Shown: positions 1-7,860 of the stretch, one piece after another
Position numbering within the stretch: the first letter of the stretch is position 1
Layout of the letters: each line of letters begins with the position of its first letter
Source: an uncultured Porphyromonadaceae bacterium
Lineage (GTDB): Bacteria > Bacteroidota > Bacteroidia > Bacteroidales > Muribaculaceae
Reading direction: 5' to 3'
Assembly: GCA_947175425.1 (NCBI GenBank)
Contig: CAMWMR010000025.1
Coordinates: forward strand, 1-35,432
Length of the DNA: 35,432 nucleotides
The notes under the pieces: generated by a model
What the model was told of the DNA's origin: nothing
What the model saw: only the letters and a program-made list of their open reading frames with translations
Database searches by the model: none
Program-made: the position numbers and the translations under genes

Positions 1-1845
1 GAGCAGATGAAGAAATTCATCGTCAAGAGCTACGGCAAGAAAGGCCAGGACATCGTTGACAAGAACAACATGGCTGTTGACCGCGGCGGCGAATACCACA
101 CTCTCACCATCGACCCCGCATGGGCTCAACTTGAAGACGCTCCCAAGGCTGCCAACAACGACCCCGCTTTCATCAACGACATTGTCCGCCCCATCAACGC
201 TCAGGACGGCGACCTCCTCAAAGTTTCCGACTTCGAGGCTATCGCCGACGGCACATGGCAACAGGGTACTGCCGCTTACGAAAAACGCGGCGTAGCAGCA
301 TTCGTTCCCGAGTGGCTCGAAGAAAACTGTATCCAGTGTAACAAGTGCGCATATGTATGCCCTCACGCTGCAATCCGTCCCTTCGTTCTCACAGCCGAAG
401 AAACCGCAGCATCTCCCATGGGCGAAGCCGGAACAATTCCCGCTCTCGGCCCGTCCTTCAAGGGTATGCGCTTTATCCAGGCCGTTGACGTTCTCGACTG
501 CCTCGGCTGCAGCAACTGTGTTGACGTATGCCCCGGCAAGAAGGGCGTGAAAGCTCTCCAGATGAAACCTCTGGAAACACAGCTCGCCGTTCAGCAGGAC
601 TGGGACTACTGCGTAAAAGAAGTAAGCTCCAAGCAGAACCTCGTAGACGTTAAGGCTAACGTGAAGAACAGCCAGTTCGCAACACCTCTGTTCGAATTCT
701 CCGGCGCTTGCTCGGGCTGTGGCGAAACTCCTTACGTAAAACTCATCAGCCAGCTCTTCGGCGACCACGAAATGGTTGCCAACGCCACCGGCTGCTCGTC
801 CATCTACTCCGGTTCCGTACCCTCCACTCCTTATACCACCAATGCCGCCGGCCATGGTCCCGCATGGGCAAACTCGCTCTTCGAGGACTTCGCCGAATTC
901 GGCCTCGGTATGAAGATTGCTACTAAAAAGATGCGCGAACGTGTTGCCGACATCATGACACGCATGACCGAATGCAGCAACTGCTCCGACGAAATCAAGG
1001 AACTTGCAAAACAGTGGCTCGCCGCTCCTCACAGCGCAGGTGTTACCCGCGAAGTTGCCGACAAGCTCGTGCCTCTGTGCGAAGCATGCAACTGCGACAA
1101 CTGCAAGGCACTCCTCGAACTCAAGGGATTCATCGTTGCCCGCAGCCAGTGGATTATTGCAGGTGACGGCGCTGCCTACGACATCGGTTTCGGTGGTCTC
1201 GACCACGTTCTCGCTTCCGGCGAAAATGTAAACGTGCTCGTTGTAGACACCGAAGTTTACTCCAACACCGGCGGTCAGTCGTCCAAGGCAACTCCTCTGG
1301 GCGCCATTGCAAAATTTGCCTCTGCCGGCAAACGTATCCGCAAAAAGGACCTCGGCCTCATCGCCTCAACCTACGGTTATGTATACGTTGCTCAGATAGC
1401 CATGGGCGCCGACCAGGCTCAGACCCTCAAAGCTATCCGCGAAGCCGAAGCATACGACGGTCCCTCGCTCATCATTGCCTACTCGCCCTGTATCAACCAT
1501 GGTATCAAAGCCGGTATGGGACGCAGCCAGGAAGAAGAGACTCGTGCCGTTGAATGCGGTTACTGGCAGCTCTGGCGCTACAACCCCGCATTGGAAAGCA
1601 CCGGCGCAAACCCCTTCACCCTCGACAGCAAAACTCCCGACTGGGACAAGTTCGAGGACTTCCTCAAGGGCGAAGTTCGTTACGCTTCCGTACTCAAGCA
1701 GTACCCCGCCGAAGCAGCCGAACTCTTTGCAGCCGCCAAGTCCAACGCTCAGTGGCGCTACAACAACTACCTGCGTCTTGCACAGCAGCAGTGGGGTGTA
1801 GATCCCGAAGTTGCATCGGTAGAAAAAAAGAACGAGCAGCTCTAA
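1..1845 (+). CDS. nifJ: Pyruvate:ferredoxin (flavodoxin) oxidoreductase, C-terminal part (5' truncated by window edge)
   Basis: PFOR oxidatively decarboxylates pyruvate to acetyl-CoA and CO2 and reduces ferredoxin, a central cytoplasmic reaction of anaerobes. The frame is open to base 1. The family is usually about 1180 residues, so the ATG at 7 is internal and roughly half the protein lies upstream. Two ferredoxin-type [4Fe-4S] motifs are visible, CxxCxxCxxxCP at about nt 328-360 and again at about 499-531. Further cysteines around nt 709-723, 799 and 1078-1100 fit the third cluster. The thiamine diphosphate site runs from GDGAAYDIG at about nt 1162 to NTGG at about 1264. The last codons precede a strong terminator, so this is the end of its transcript. 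No frameshift is seen. Confidence 0.96.
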   Translation, partial: EQMKKFIVKSYGKKGQDIVDKNNMAVDRGGEYHTLTIDPAWAQLEDAPKAANNDPAFINDIVRPINAQDGDLLKVSDFEAIADGTWQQGTAAYEKRGVAAFVPEWLEENCIQCNKCAYVCPHAAIRPFVLTAEETAASPMGEAGTIPALGPSFKGMRFIQAVDVLDCLGCSNCVDVCPGKKGVKALQMKPLETQLAVQQDWDYCVKEVSSKQNLVDVKANVKNSQFATPLFEFSGACSGCGETPYVKLISQLFGDHEMVANATGCSSIYSGSVPSTPYTTNAAGHGPAWANSLFEDFAEFGLGMKIATKKMRERVADIMTRMTECSNCSDEIKELAKQWLAAPHSAGVTREVADKLVPLCEACNCDNCKALLELKGFIVARSQWIIAGDGAAYDIGFGGLDHVLASGENVNVLVVDTEVYSNTGGQSSKATPLGAIAKFASAGKRIRKKDLGLIASTYGYVYVAQIAMGADQAQTLKAIREAEAYDGPSLIIAYSPCINHGIKAGMGRSQEEETRAVECGYWQLWRYNPALESTGANPFTLDSKTPDWDKFEDFLKGEVRYASVLKQYPAEAAELFAAAKSNAQWRYNNYLRLAQQQWGVDPEVASVEKKNEQL

Positions 1846-1870
1846 ACCCTGTTTAGAAACTTAACTATAA

Positions 1871-1904
1871 AAACGCCTCTGCAATAGCGCAGGGGCGTTT
1901 TTTT
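1871..1904 (+). terminator. Rho-independent terminator after PFOR
   Basis: A 12-bp stem (1871-1882 with 1889-1900, one G-T wobble) closes a 6-nt loop and runs into seven T residues at 1898-1904. It starts 25 bases after the PFOR stop codon. Confidence 0.93.
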
Positions 1905-1981
1905 GCGTGTATACATATTCCTGTATCCCATATGTAAAACCGGCTTCAACTATTAAAACATGTTAAATATTGAATTTTATT

Positions 1982-2004
1982 AGTACTATGTATTGCATAG
2001 TACT
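1982..2004. promoter_or_regulatory. Perfect 9-bp inverted repeat, probable PadR operator
   Basis: AGTACTATG (1982-1990) is repeated in inverted form as CATAGTACT (1996-2004) around a 5-bp spacer. Each arm contains the self-complementary hexamer AGTACT. The spacer holds the TTG of the putative -33 element, so a bound dimer would block RNA polymerase. PadR-family repressors commonly bind inverted repeats in their own promoters. That this PadR binds here is inferred from the position alone. Confidence 0.7.
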
Positions 2005-2023
2005 GTTAGAATATATACCTTTG
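1993..2023 (+). promoter_or_regulatory. Bacteroidota-type promoter of padR-pspC
   Basis: TTG (1993-1995), a 20-bp spacer and TACCTTTG (2016-2023) match the -33/-7 pattern TTG-N19-21-TAnnTTTG. Transcription should start near 2030, giving a leader of about 145 nt before the padR start codon. Confidence 0.75.
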
Positions 2024-2175
2024 CATTGTAAAACAAAACAGCATTATTTTCATCTACAATCTCAAACAATCTACAATCTTATTCCCCACACCCCTCTACA
2101 GTAATCTACATCTCCGCAATTCATTCTCCTTAATCCTCCCCTACAGTAATCCACAATCAAAAAACACTCCACAAC
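2024..2175 (+). other. C-rich, almost G-free 5' leader with repeated CTACA motifs
   Basis: This fills most of the gene-free stretch between PFOR and padR. From 2041 to 2175 (135 nt) I count 48 C and only 4 G. Short repeats occur: CTACAATCT at 2054-2062 and 2071-2079, and CTACAGTAAT at 2096-2105 and 2141-2150. No stable hairpin or ORF is apparent. Such C-over-G, unstructured RNA resembles a Rho utilisation site. Rho-dependent control is an inference. Confidence 0.5.
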
Positions 2176-2532
2176 ATGAACGTCGACAATCTCAAATCAC
2201 AAATGCGAAAGGGCATGCTGGAGTTTTGCGTACTGCTCCTGCTTCGCCAAGGCGATGCCTACACTTCCGAGATAATCGAAAAAATGAAGGAGGCTCACCT
2301 CATAGTAATGGAAGGAACGCTCTACCCATTGCTCACTCGCCTTAAAAACGACGGGCTGCTTGCCTATCGCTGGGAAGAGTCGCCATCGGGACCTCCGCGC
2401 AAATACTACTCAATAACACCTTTGGGCGAACAATTCCTTATCCAGCTGCAAAATTCCTGGAACGAAATCAGCCATACGGTTCAACACTTATTAAAACAAT
2501 CTCCCACCCCTTCAAATTCTTCCGAACAATGA
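2176..2532 (+). CDS. PadR family transcriptional regulator
   Basis: A 118-residue winged-helix regulator of the PadR N-terminal family. The first 85 residues carry the typical helices and wing: MRKGMLEFCVLLLL, then EGTLYPLLTRLKNDGLL and a YYSIT strand. A short C-terminal helix (QNSWNEISHTVQHLL) probably mediates dimerisation. It lacks the long effector domain of large PadR proteins, so it belongs to the small subfamily. It overlaps the downstream PspC-domain gene by ATGA, so the two are translationally coupled. This two-gene arrangement is common in Bacteroidota. The palindrome at 1982-2004 suggests negative autoregulation. The inducing signal cannot be read from the sequence; envelope stress is a guess from the partner. 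Confidence 0.93.
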   Translation: MNVDNLKSQMRKGMLEFCVLLLLRQGDAYTSEIIEKMKEAHLIVMEGTLYPLLTRLKNDGLLAYRWEESPSGPPRKYYSITPLGEQFLIQLQNSWNEISHTVQHLLKQSPTPSNSSEQ

Positions 2533-3569
2533 AACGCACATTCACAGCAAACATAAACGGGCAGGTTTTCAACATCGACGAAGACGCATTCAACCTGCTC
2601 AACAACTATCTGGACCAGTTACGCCTCACATTCACCGGCGAAGAAGGCCGGGAGATTGTCGGCGACATGGAAAGCCGCATCCGCGAGCTCTTTGAAGCAC
2701 GGCTCTCGCAAGGAGTAAATGTCATTACCATTGCCGATGTAAACAGTGTTATAGCAACAATGGGACGGCCCGAGGAACTCAATCCCGACGCAGAAACAAG
2801 TGCAGCAGCTCCTGCCGCGGGCAGTGCAACTGCTCAGGAACATGACGATGCAAGCGAACATCCATGGTACACACTGCGCCTTCCGGCACACAAACGCCTG
2901 TTCCGCAATCTCAAGAACAAAGTTTTCGGCGGCGTTTTCGGCGGCCTCGCATGCTATCTCGGCTGGAACGCCAACGTAATGCGTCTCCTCTTCCTCATTC
3001 TTGTTCTGTGCACCCGTGTATACCCATTTGCAATAATATATCTCATTTTGTGGATGATTATTCCGCCGGCAAACACCCCCCGCCGCGTTCTGCAAATGCG
3101 CGGCGAACCGGTAACGCCGGGAACTCTCGGTGAGGCCATAATGGAATCGGGCAACACCCCTCCTCCGCTGGATGAACGCAGTGCCGACGGCAATTTCTGG
3201 ACAATGCTGTTCTCCTTCATCGGCAAATGCATAATGCTGCTTATGGGACTCTTCTGTGGTGTAATCGGTTTTGCAGCCCTTGTAGGCTTCCTCGTAATAA
3301 GCATAGGCGCTTTCATTGCCGCAATAACATCCAACGTAGCCATTCTCACAACCTTCGGCATTGAAATGCAGTGGCTGCTTGTAAGCGCCGTAATATGCGG
3401 CCTGCTGCTTGTCGCACTCATCAGCTTTGCCATTGTGTGGGGTGCCTGCTCGGTAATTTTCCACACACCAGGAGCGTCTCGCCGAACCACTCTCTTCATC
3501 ACAATCATCTGCATTATGTTACTCATCGCCGTATGTATTCTTGCTCCTCTTGCAGTAGCCGCTTTGTAA
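2529..3569 (+). CDS. PspC domain-containing membrane protein
   Basis: A 346-residue integral membrane protein. Residues 1-90 form a cytoplasmic region typical of Bacteroidota PspC proteins (IDEDAFNLLNNYLDQL, then GDMESRIRELF). A low-complexity Ala/Ser linker follows at about 95-110. The PspC domain lies at about 125-180 (GVFGGLACYLGWN, then a hydrophobic helix ending in WMIIPP). About four further transmembrane segments fill 225-346. PspC proteins act in phage-shock or envelope-stress responses at the inner membrane. Here there is no PspA or PspB, only the coupled PadR, so the role is probably a local membrane-stress module. The start is fixed by the ATGA overlap. Confidence 0.9.
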   Translation: MKRTFTANINGQVFNIDEDAFNLLNNYLDQLRLTFTGEEGREIVGDMESRIRELFEARLSQGVNVITIADVNSVIATMGRPEELNPDAETSAAAPAAGSATAQEHDDASEHPWYTLRLPAHKRLFRNLKNKVFGGVFGGLACYLGWNANVMRLLFLILVLCTRVYPFAIIYLILWMIIPPANTPRRVLQMRGEPVTPGTLGEAIMESGNTPPPLDERSADGNFWTMLFSFIGKCIMLLMGLFCGVIGFAALVGFLVISIGAFIAAITSNVAILTTFGIEMQWLLVSAVICGLLLVALISFAIVWGACSVIFHTPGASRRTTLFITIICIMLLIAVCILAPLAVAAL

Positions 3570-3616
3570 ACATGGCGGAGCAAGAATAAATTTACCTCGT
3601 GTTCCGGAATAATCCG

Positions 3617-3624
3617 TATATTTG
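3617..3624 (+). promoter_or_regulatory. -7 element of the lipoprotein gene
   Basis: TATATTTG matches TAnnTTTG exactly. The -33 element is weak. The predicted transcript start near 3631 lies at the ATG at 3632, which rules out the upstream ATG at 3599 as the start codon. Confidence 0.6.
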
Positions 3625-3640
3625 CAAAAAAATGAGCACT

Positions 3641-4090
3641 ATGATAAAAAAATTTTTCTCAATCGCCATTGCCTGCGCACTGCTCACGGCATGCAGCGGA
3701 AACAAGCAGCAGAATACGGACACAGCCGAAGTTCCCGAAACTATAGAAATAGAACAGGATGAAGAGGCTCTTGCCCACGGATTTTTCCAGAATCTGTACA
3801 ACAACTATGTTTTCGGAAACGAGGACTTTGCAAATATCAGCAAGAATTTTGCGCCCGACATAGTTCAAAAACTGAAAGACGACTACGATTTCGACGGCGA
3901 GGGCTATGCCGTCTGGGAACTGCGCAGCGGCAATCAGGACGGCGACTCCGACGTTTGCTCGGTCGACTCGGTTGTAAGCGAAGGCAACGGCTGGTACAAA
4001 GTATGGTTCACCGATATGGGAACCCCAGGCTCACATCGCTTCAAACTCTCCCGCGCAGGCGACGCAATATACGTTCAGTCGTTCGAGTAA
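3641..4090 (+). CDS. Small predicted lipoprotein, unknown function
   Basis: The product is 149 residues if started at 3641; the ATG at 3632 is an alternative adding three residues. The N-terminus MIKKFFSIAIACALLTAC is a lipoprotein signal with cysteine at residue 18, followed by SGNKQQ. An acidic linker of about 20 residues and a compact alpha+beta domain follow (HGFFQNLYNNYVFGNEDF, ending in a beta-rich IYVQSFE). The domain recalls NTF2-like/DUF3828-type lipoproteins of Bacteroidales, but I cannot assign it. The -7 element at 3617-3624 puts the RNA start at about 3631, so the leader is only 0-10 nt. It converges with ddl across a shared terminator. Confidence 0.8.
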   Translation: MIKKFFSIAIACALLTACSGNKQQNTDTAEVPETIEIEQDEEALAHGFFQNLYNNYVFGNEDFANISKNFAPDIVQKLKDDYDFDGEGYAVWELRSGNQDGDSDVCSVDSVVSEGNGWYKVWFTDMGTPGSHRFKLSRAGDAIYVQSFE

Positions 4091-4107
4091 CTTATCCCTC
4101 TCAAACA

Positions 4108-4136
4108 AAACGGCCGGAAATTGCTTCCGGCCGTTT
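4108..4136. terminator. Hairpin terminator between convergent lipoprotein and ddl genes
   Basis: A perfect 12-bp stem, AAACGGCCGGAA (4108-4119) with TTCCGGCCGTTT (4125-4136), has a 5-nt loop. A/T-rich flanks on both sides allow it to serve both strands. Confidence 0.85.
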
Positions 4137-4155
4137 CTGTTATATGGCAGGTAGT

Positions 4156-5352
4156 TTATTTTATTCCCTTTGCACCTTTTACTCCGCCTTTTACTCCTCC
4201 GCCCATGGCAAAGATATTGGCGTCGTAACTTACAGTCTTGGCCGATTGCTCGCGCTTGCGCTTGAGGGCAAGTTTTACAAGACGATCCATAAGGTCGGAG
4301 AATTTTATTCCGGCAGCTTCCCAAAGGTAGAACGACAGCGAGCCGGGAATGGTGTTAATCTCGTTCACATAAATATCGCGGGTCTTTCCGTCCACCATAA
4401 CGTCCACGCGGCTCACACCGTGACAACCGAGCACGCGGAAAGTTTCGCCGGCAAGAAAACGGATACGCTCGGTTTCGTCGGCGGGAAGGTCGGCAGGAAT
4501 ACGTTTTTTAGCGGCGTGCATACCGCGGTCGTCCTTAGTGCCGCCCATATATTTGTCCTGATACGACAGAATTTCGCCACTCTTTATAGGCTCTTCAAGT
4601 ACAGAGGTTACATACTCGTCGGCATCGCCGAGCACGGCACAGTTAATTTCCTGAAGATTTTCCACCATATCCTCCACAATAATGCGGGTTGAGTACAATC
4701 GCGCATCATCAATGCAGGCAATGAGCTGCTCACGGTTCTCAGCGCATCCTATACCCACGCTTGAGCCGAGGTTTGCCGGTTTTACAATAACAGGATAGCC
4801 CAATTTTTCCTCTATGCGTGCAATAAGCTCGTCGCGACGTGCGAACCATTGTTTGTCGGTAAACCACACATAGTCCACAACAGGAATTCCGTCGGCGGCA
4901 AGAATCATTTTCATTGTTATTTTGTCCATGCCGTTTGCAGAGGCAAGAGTGTTGCAACCTGCATATGGAATACCTATTGTTTCAAGGACACCTTCAAAAA
5001 TACCGTCCTCGCCGTTGGAACCGTGCAGAACAGGTATCACAACGTCAATTTCGGCAAGCGGTTTTGCACTGCCGAACAAACCTTTTGCTTTTGCCGGATA
5101 CAGTGCGTAATCGCCGTAAACGGGACGCATGTAAACCTCGGTGCATTCGGCAAGCAGTTTGTCGATATTACGGTAATTTTTCACATCGCGCAGTTTCTCG
5201 CCGGTATACCAGCGACCCTGCTTTGTTATATATACGGGAACAACATCATACAATTCGTCGTTAATCGCCGCCATGGCCTGATTGGCCGAAATTACGGATA
5301 TTTCATGTTCGGTGGAACGGCCGCCGAAAAAAACCGCTATGGTAGTTTTCAT
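4156..5352 (-). CDS. ddl: D-alanine--D-alanine ligase
   Basis: A cytoplasmic ATP-grasp ligase making D-Ala-D-Ala for peptidoglycan stem peptides. The length of 398 residues is somewhat longer than E. coli DdlB (about 306). FFGGRSTEHEIS at residues 8-19 is the Ddl N-terminal signature. KPANLGSSVGI (191-201) is the ATP-grasp core, and VNEINTIPGS near the C-terminus binds metal. In the omega loop, DKY (266-268) matches the Lys-Tyr pair of D-Ala-D-Ala ligases rather than the His of D-Ala-D-Lac enzymes. The last ~15 residues are a Gly/Lys tail with repeated VKGG/AKG units. It is the third gene of an operon, 8 bp after the MurF-like gene. Confidence 0.95.
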   Translation of the reverse strand: MKTTIAVFFGGRSTEHEISVISANQAMAAINDELYDVVPVYITKQGRWYTGEKLRDVKNYRNIDKLLAECTEVYMRPVYGDYALYPAKAKGLFGSAKPLAEIDVVIPVLHGSNGEDGIFEGVLETIGIPYAGCNTLASANGMDKITMKMILAADGIPVVDYVWFTDKQWFARRDELIARIEEKLGYPVIVKPANLGSSVGIGCAENREQLIACIDDARLYSTRIIVEDMVENLQEINCAVLGDADEYVTSVLEEPIKSGEILSYQDKYMGGTKDDRGMHAAKKRIPADLPADETERIRFLAGETFRVLGCHGVSRVDVMVDGKTRDIYVNEINTIPGSLSFYLWEAAGIKFSDLMDRLVKLALKRKREQSAKTVSYDANIFAMGGGVKGGVKGAKGIK

Positions 5353-5360
5353 TTTATATG

Positions 5361-6956
5361 CTATTTAAAAGTATCGGGAAGATCGTTTTCGTAAAGCACG
5401 GTATCGCCCTTGCCTGCAATTGTACGCAGCAGTTGCTGAGCCTGTGCAAATGTATCGGGAGTGTGAATATTCTGTTTGGGCATGCCTCCTTCGGCCAGTC
5501 CGCTGCAAATTGCTTCGCGGTTGTAAGCGCCAACGACTATTGCCACATCGCAGCTTGAAGCCGCCTTTCGCCCGAATTCCTTGTTGAGCTCAAATTCCTC
5601 GGTTCCAAGCTCAACCATTCCGGGAGTAACAAGTATTCGTTTTCCGTCCATGGCCGCCAGCACATCCAGCGCCATGGCAGAACCTACGGGATTGCTGTTA
5701 AATGCATCGTCGATAATAGTAAGGCCACCCGGAACACGCTTTATGCTCAAACGGTGCTCTACCTGCTCAAGCTGCTCGACGGCATATCTGATTTTTTCAT
5801 CGGGCACTCCCATGTGCTGCGCCATTACAACAGCACCGAGGATATTGGATATGTTGCATTCGCCCACAAGCCGTGTCCTCAGCTGCAGCGTGGCGCCGTC
5901 GCTGTTGCGGCGCACGGTAAAGTCGGTTCCTGCGTTGGAGTACTTTATATCGAATGCCACATAATCGGCATTTTCGGTATTCTTTACCGCATATCGCAGG
6001 CAGGGAACATTATCCACGGGGCGGTCGGCAATTTTTTCAAAATCATTATTCAGTACAATCAATCCGGTAGCCGGCAATGAGTCGGCAAGCTCGAATTTGG
6101 TGCGCTGAACATTATCGATAGTCTTGAACGATTCGAGGTGCTGTGGCCCCACAGCTGTTATAATACCGCGCTGAGGGTGTACAAGCCGGCATATCTCGGC
6201 AATGTCATCGGGTTGTTTGGCACCCATTTCAACCACAAACACCTCGTGGTAGGGCTTAAGATATTCGCGTATGGTACGCACAACACCCATTGTTGTATTG
6301 TAGCTGCCCGGGGTCATCAAGGTCTCGTAGTGCTCCGAGAGTATGCGGGTAAGATAATGCTTTGTGGTGGTTTTACCGTAGCTGCCTGTAATACCAATGA
6401 TTTTAAGATCGGGCATCTGTTCCAGTCGGCGACGCGCATCGTTAATATACTGCATGTTGATATTCTTCTCCCATGGCGACAGCAGCATTGCGGCAAGCAT
6501 AATGAGCAAATGCGATCCACAGTAGCATCCTATTAAAGTAACCGATGCAGTGAACAATGCACCCAAAATGCCGGGAGCGCTCATAAACGATACTGTGAGC
6601 GATGTTGCCAAGGCGGCGCACAGCAACGAGGCTGCAAAAATACGCATTGCCCTGTTTGTCATTACAAGCGGTTTCTTGTACTTTCGGCGAACAAGACTTA
6701 TTGTATTTATAATTGCGAACAATCCCATGAGAGGCATTGCAGCAACATGGGGCACCTTGGGAATAAGCGCCACAAAAAAGGTTGCGAAGCCCAGCATGCG
6801 GGCAACCGAAGTTGTGTCGCCGCTTTCCGAGAGCCACTTGCGGTAGCGGTCGATACGATAGGAATTCTGCTGGAACATCATCAGGTCGCGGCGCAGCTCC
6901 ATCACAAGATTCGCCGTTACCGTGAGCAGGGCTAAAATATATAAAGCTATTGTCAT
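5361..6956 (-). CDS. Membrane-anchored MurF-like Mur ligase
   Basis: This 531-residue protein couples a membrane N-terminus to a Mur ligase. Residues 1-165 hold about four hydrophobic segments (near 1-20, 52-90, 105-128 and 131-160) in place of the soluble UDP-substrate domain of MurF. The ATPase core follows: P-loop GITGSYGKTTT at 188-198 (Lys195), VVEMGA at 241-246 (Glu243), PQHLE with His273, and RTKFE with Lys287 where Mur ligases carry a carbamylated lysine. The later motif DDAFNSNPVGS matches the MurF DDxYNANP signature. The catalytic machinery looks intact, so it probably adds a dipeptide such as D-Ala-D-Ala, but to a membrane-associated acceptor. It lies 3 bp after the hydrolase gene and 8 bp before ddl. 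A role as the only cellular MurF is possible but less likely. Confidence 0.88.
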   Translation of the reverse strand: MTIALYILALLTVTANLVMELRRDLMMFQQNSYRIDRYRKWLSESGDTTSVARMLGFATFFVALIPKVPHVAAMPLMGLFAIINTISLVRRKYKKPLVMTNRAMRIFAASLLCAALATSLTVSFMSAPGILGALFTASVTLIGCYCGSHLLIMLAAMLLSPWEKNINMQYINDARRRLEQMPDLKIIGITGSYGKTTTKHYLTRILSEHYETLMTPGSYNTTMGVVRTIREYLKPYHEVFVVEMGAKQPDDIAEICRLVHPQRGIITAVGPQHLESFKTIDNVQRTKFELADSLPATGLIVLNNDFEKIADRPVDNVPCLRYAVKNTENADYVAFDIKYSNAGTDFTVRRNSDGATLQLRTRLVGECNISNILGAVVMAQHMGVPDEKIRYAVEQLEQVEHRLSIKRVPGGLTIIDDAFNSNPVGSAMALDVLAAMDGKRILVTPGMVELGTEEFELNKEFGRKAASSCDVAIVVGAYNREAICSGLAEGGMPKQNIHTPDTFAQAQQLLRTIAGKGDTVLYENDLPDTFK

Positions 6957-6959
6957 GTT

Positions 6960-7733
6960 CTACTTGTTAAAATTCAAAAAGCTTGCGAGCACTGCGGCCG
7001 TCTGAGCCGGGCGCTCCAAAAAAGAATAATGTCCTGCCTCGGGGTACGATACCAATCCTGCATCGGGAATAAGTTTTTGCATTGTTTTGGCATCGGAAAG
7101 CGGAGTTGCCGTATCCTTTTCACCCCAAATAAGCAGCACGGGCGCTTTTATGGAAGGCATTAAATGCTTGAGATCCTCGTTTACAACGCGGCTCATAATG
7201 GCGCGCATACGCGGCGACGCCGAAGCATAGTCCGACGAACCGGCCTTGCCACGCCACTTGTCAATCAAAGCTCCTCCACGCTTTTTGCCCAGCAACAGCG
7301 GCAGAATACGTTTTGCAAATTTAAAGCTGTACACTTTAAAATAATATTTGAGCGAGCGACGAGGTTTTATCCCTGCCGCATCCACAAGCACAAGGCTGTC
7401 GACATTGTTTCTCGAACCGTATACAATAGCAATACGTCCGCCGAACGAATGCCCCACAAGCACCGGCTTGACAAGATTCAGGCGCGAAGCAAATTCCTCA
7501 ATAAGGGCTGTATAATCCTCAACGCCCCACACCTCGGAAGGTTCATCCGATTCGCCGAAACCGGGCAAATCAATATTATACACCGTGGTGGACTCATGTG
7601 CAAGTGCATCGGCAAGCACCTGTACAGTCTCGGCGCGACAGCCCCAGCCATGCATCAGAATAACAGGTTTCGGTCCCGAACCGACAGTTATATAACGAAG
7701 CCGCAAACCGGCTATTTCTATAAATTTTTCCAT
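6960..7733 (-). CDS. Alpha/beta hydrolase fold protein
   Basis: A 257-residue cytoplasmic alpha/beta hydrolase with a complete triad. The nucleophile is Ser96 in GHSFGG (94-99), Asp207 is in GEKD (204-207), and His235 is in EAGHYSFLERP. The oxyanion motif HGWG lies at 28-31. A basic cap region at about 124-165 is rich in Lys/Arg and aromatic residues. There is no signal peptide. It is the first gene of a three-gene operon with the MurF-like ligase and Ddl, which suggests an ester, thioester or amide substrate linked to cell-wall precursors. The substrate cannot be named from the sequence. Confidence 0.9.
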   Translation of the reverse strand: MEKFIEIAGLRLRYITVGSGPKPVILMHGWGCRAETVQVLADALAHESTTVYNIDLPGFGESDEPSEVWGVEDYTALIEEFASRLNLVKPVLVGHSFGGRIAIVYGSRNNVDSLVLVDAAGIKPRRSLKYYFKVYSFKFAKRILPLLLGKKRGGALIDKWRGKAGSSDYASASPRMRAIMSRVVNEDLKHLMPSIKAPVLLIWGEKDTATPLSDAKTMQKLIPDAGLVSYPEAGHYSFLERPAQTAAVLASFLNFNK

Positions 7734-7748
7734 TATCTAAAAAACATG

Positions 7749-7781
7749 CAAATATACTAATAAGTCAAGAGTAATGCCAAA
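7749..7781 (-). promoter_or_regulatory. Promoter of the hydrolase/MurF-like/ddl operon
   Basis: Read on the minus strand, TTTG (7781-7778), a 21-bp spacer and TATATTTG (7756-7749) match the Bacteroidota consensus. The transcript would start near 7742, only about 10 nt before the hydrolase ATG at 7733. Confidence 0.7.
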
Positions 7782-7860
7782 TTTATTTCAAGCTTGCACA
7801 CGGCAGTTATGTTACTTGATGCCATAATTGCAAAAAAATCTGAAAAACACAGCCAAACAC

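Noticed and set aside
7-9. ATG as start of the PFOR gene
   Set aside because: The frame is open to base 1 and PFOR proteins are about twice as long. This methionine is internal.
2054-2160. CRISPR-like repeats in the padR leader
   Set aside because: The repeated units are only 9-10 bases, irregularly spaced, without uniform spacers or cas genes.
2619-3583. Long minus-strand frames opposite pspC
   Set aside because: They are Cys/Tyr-rich or basic shadow translations with no domain. The plus strand holds a clear PspC gene coupled to padR.
3955-5394. Plus-strand frames opposite ddl
   Set aside because: Shadow frames of the ddl gene; compositions are unlike proteins and no motif is seen.
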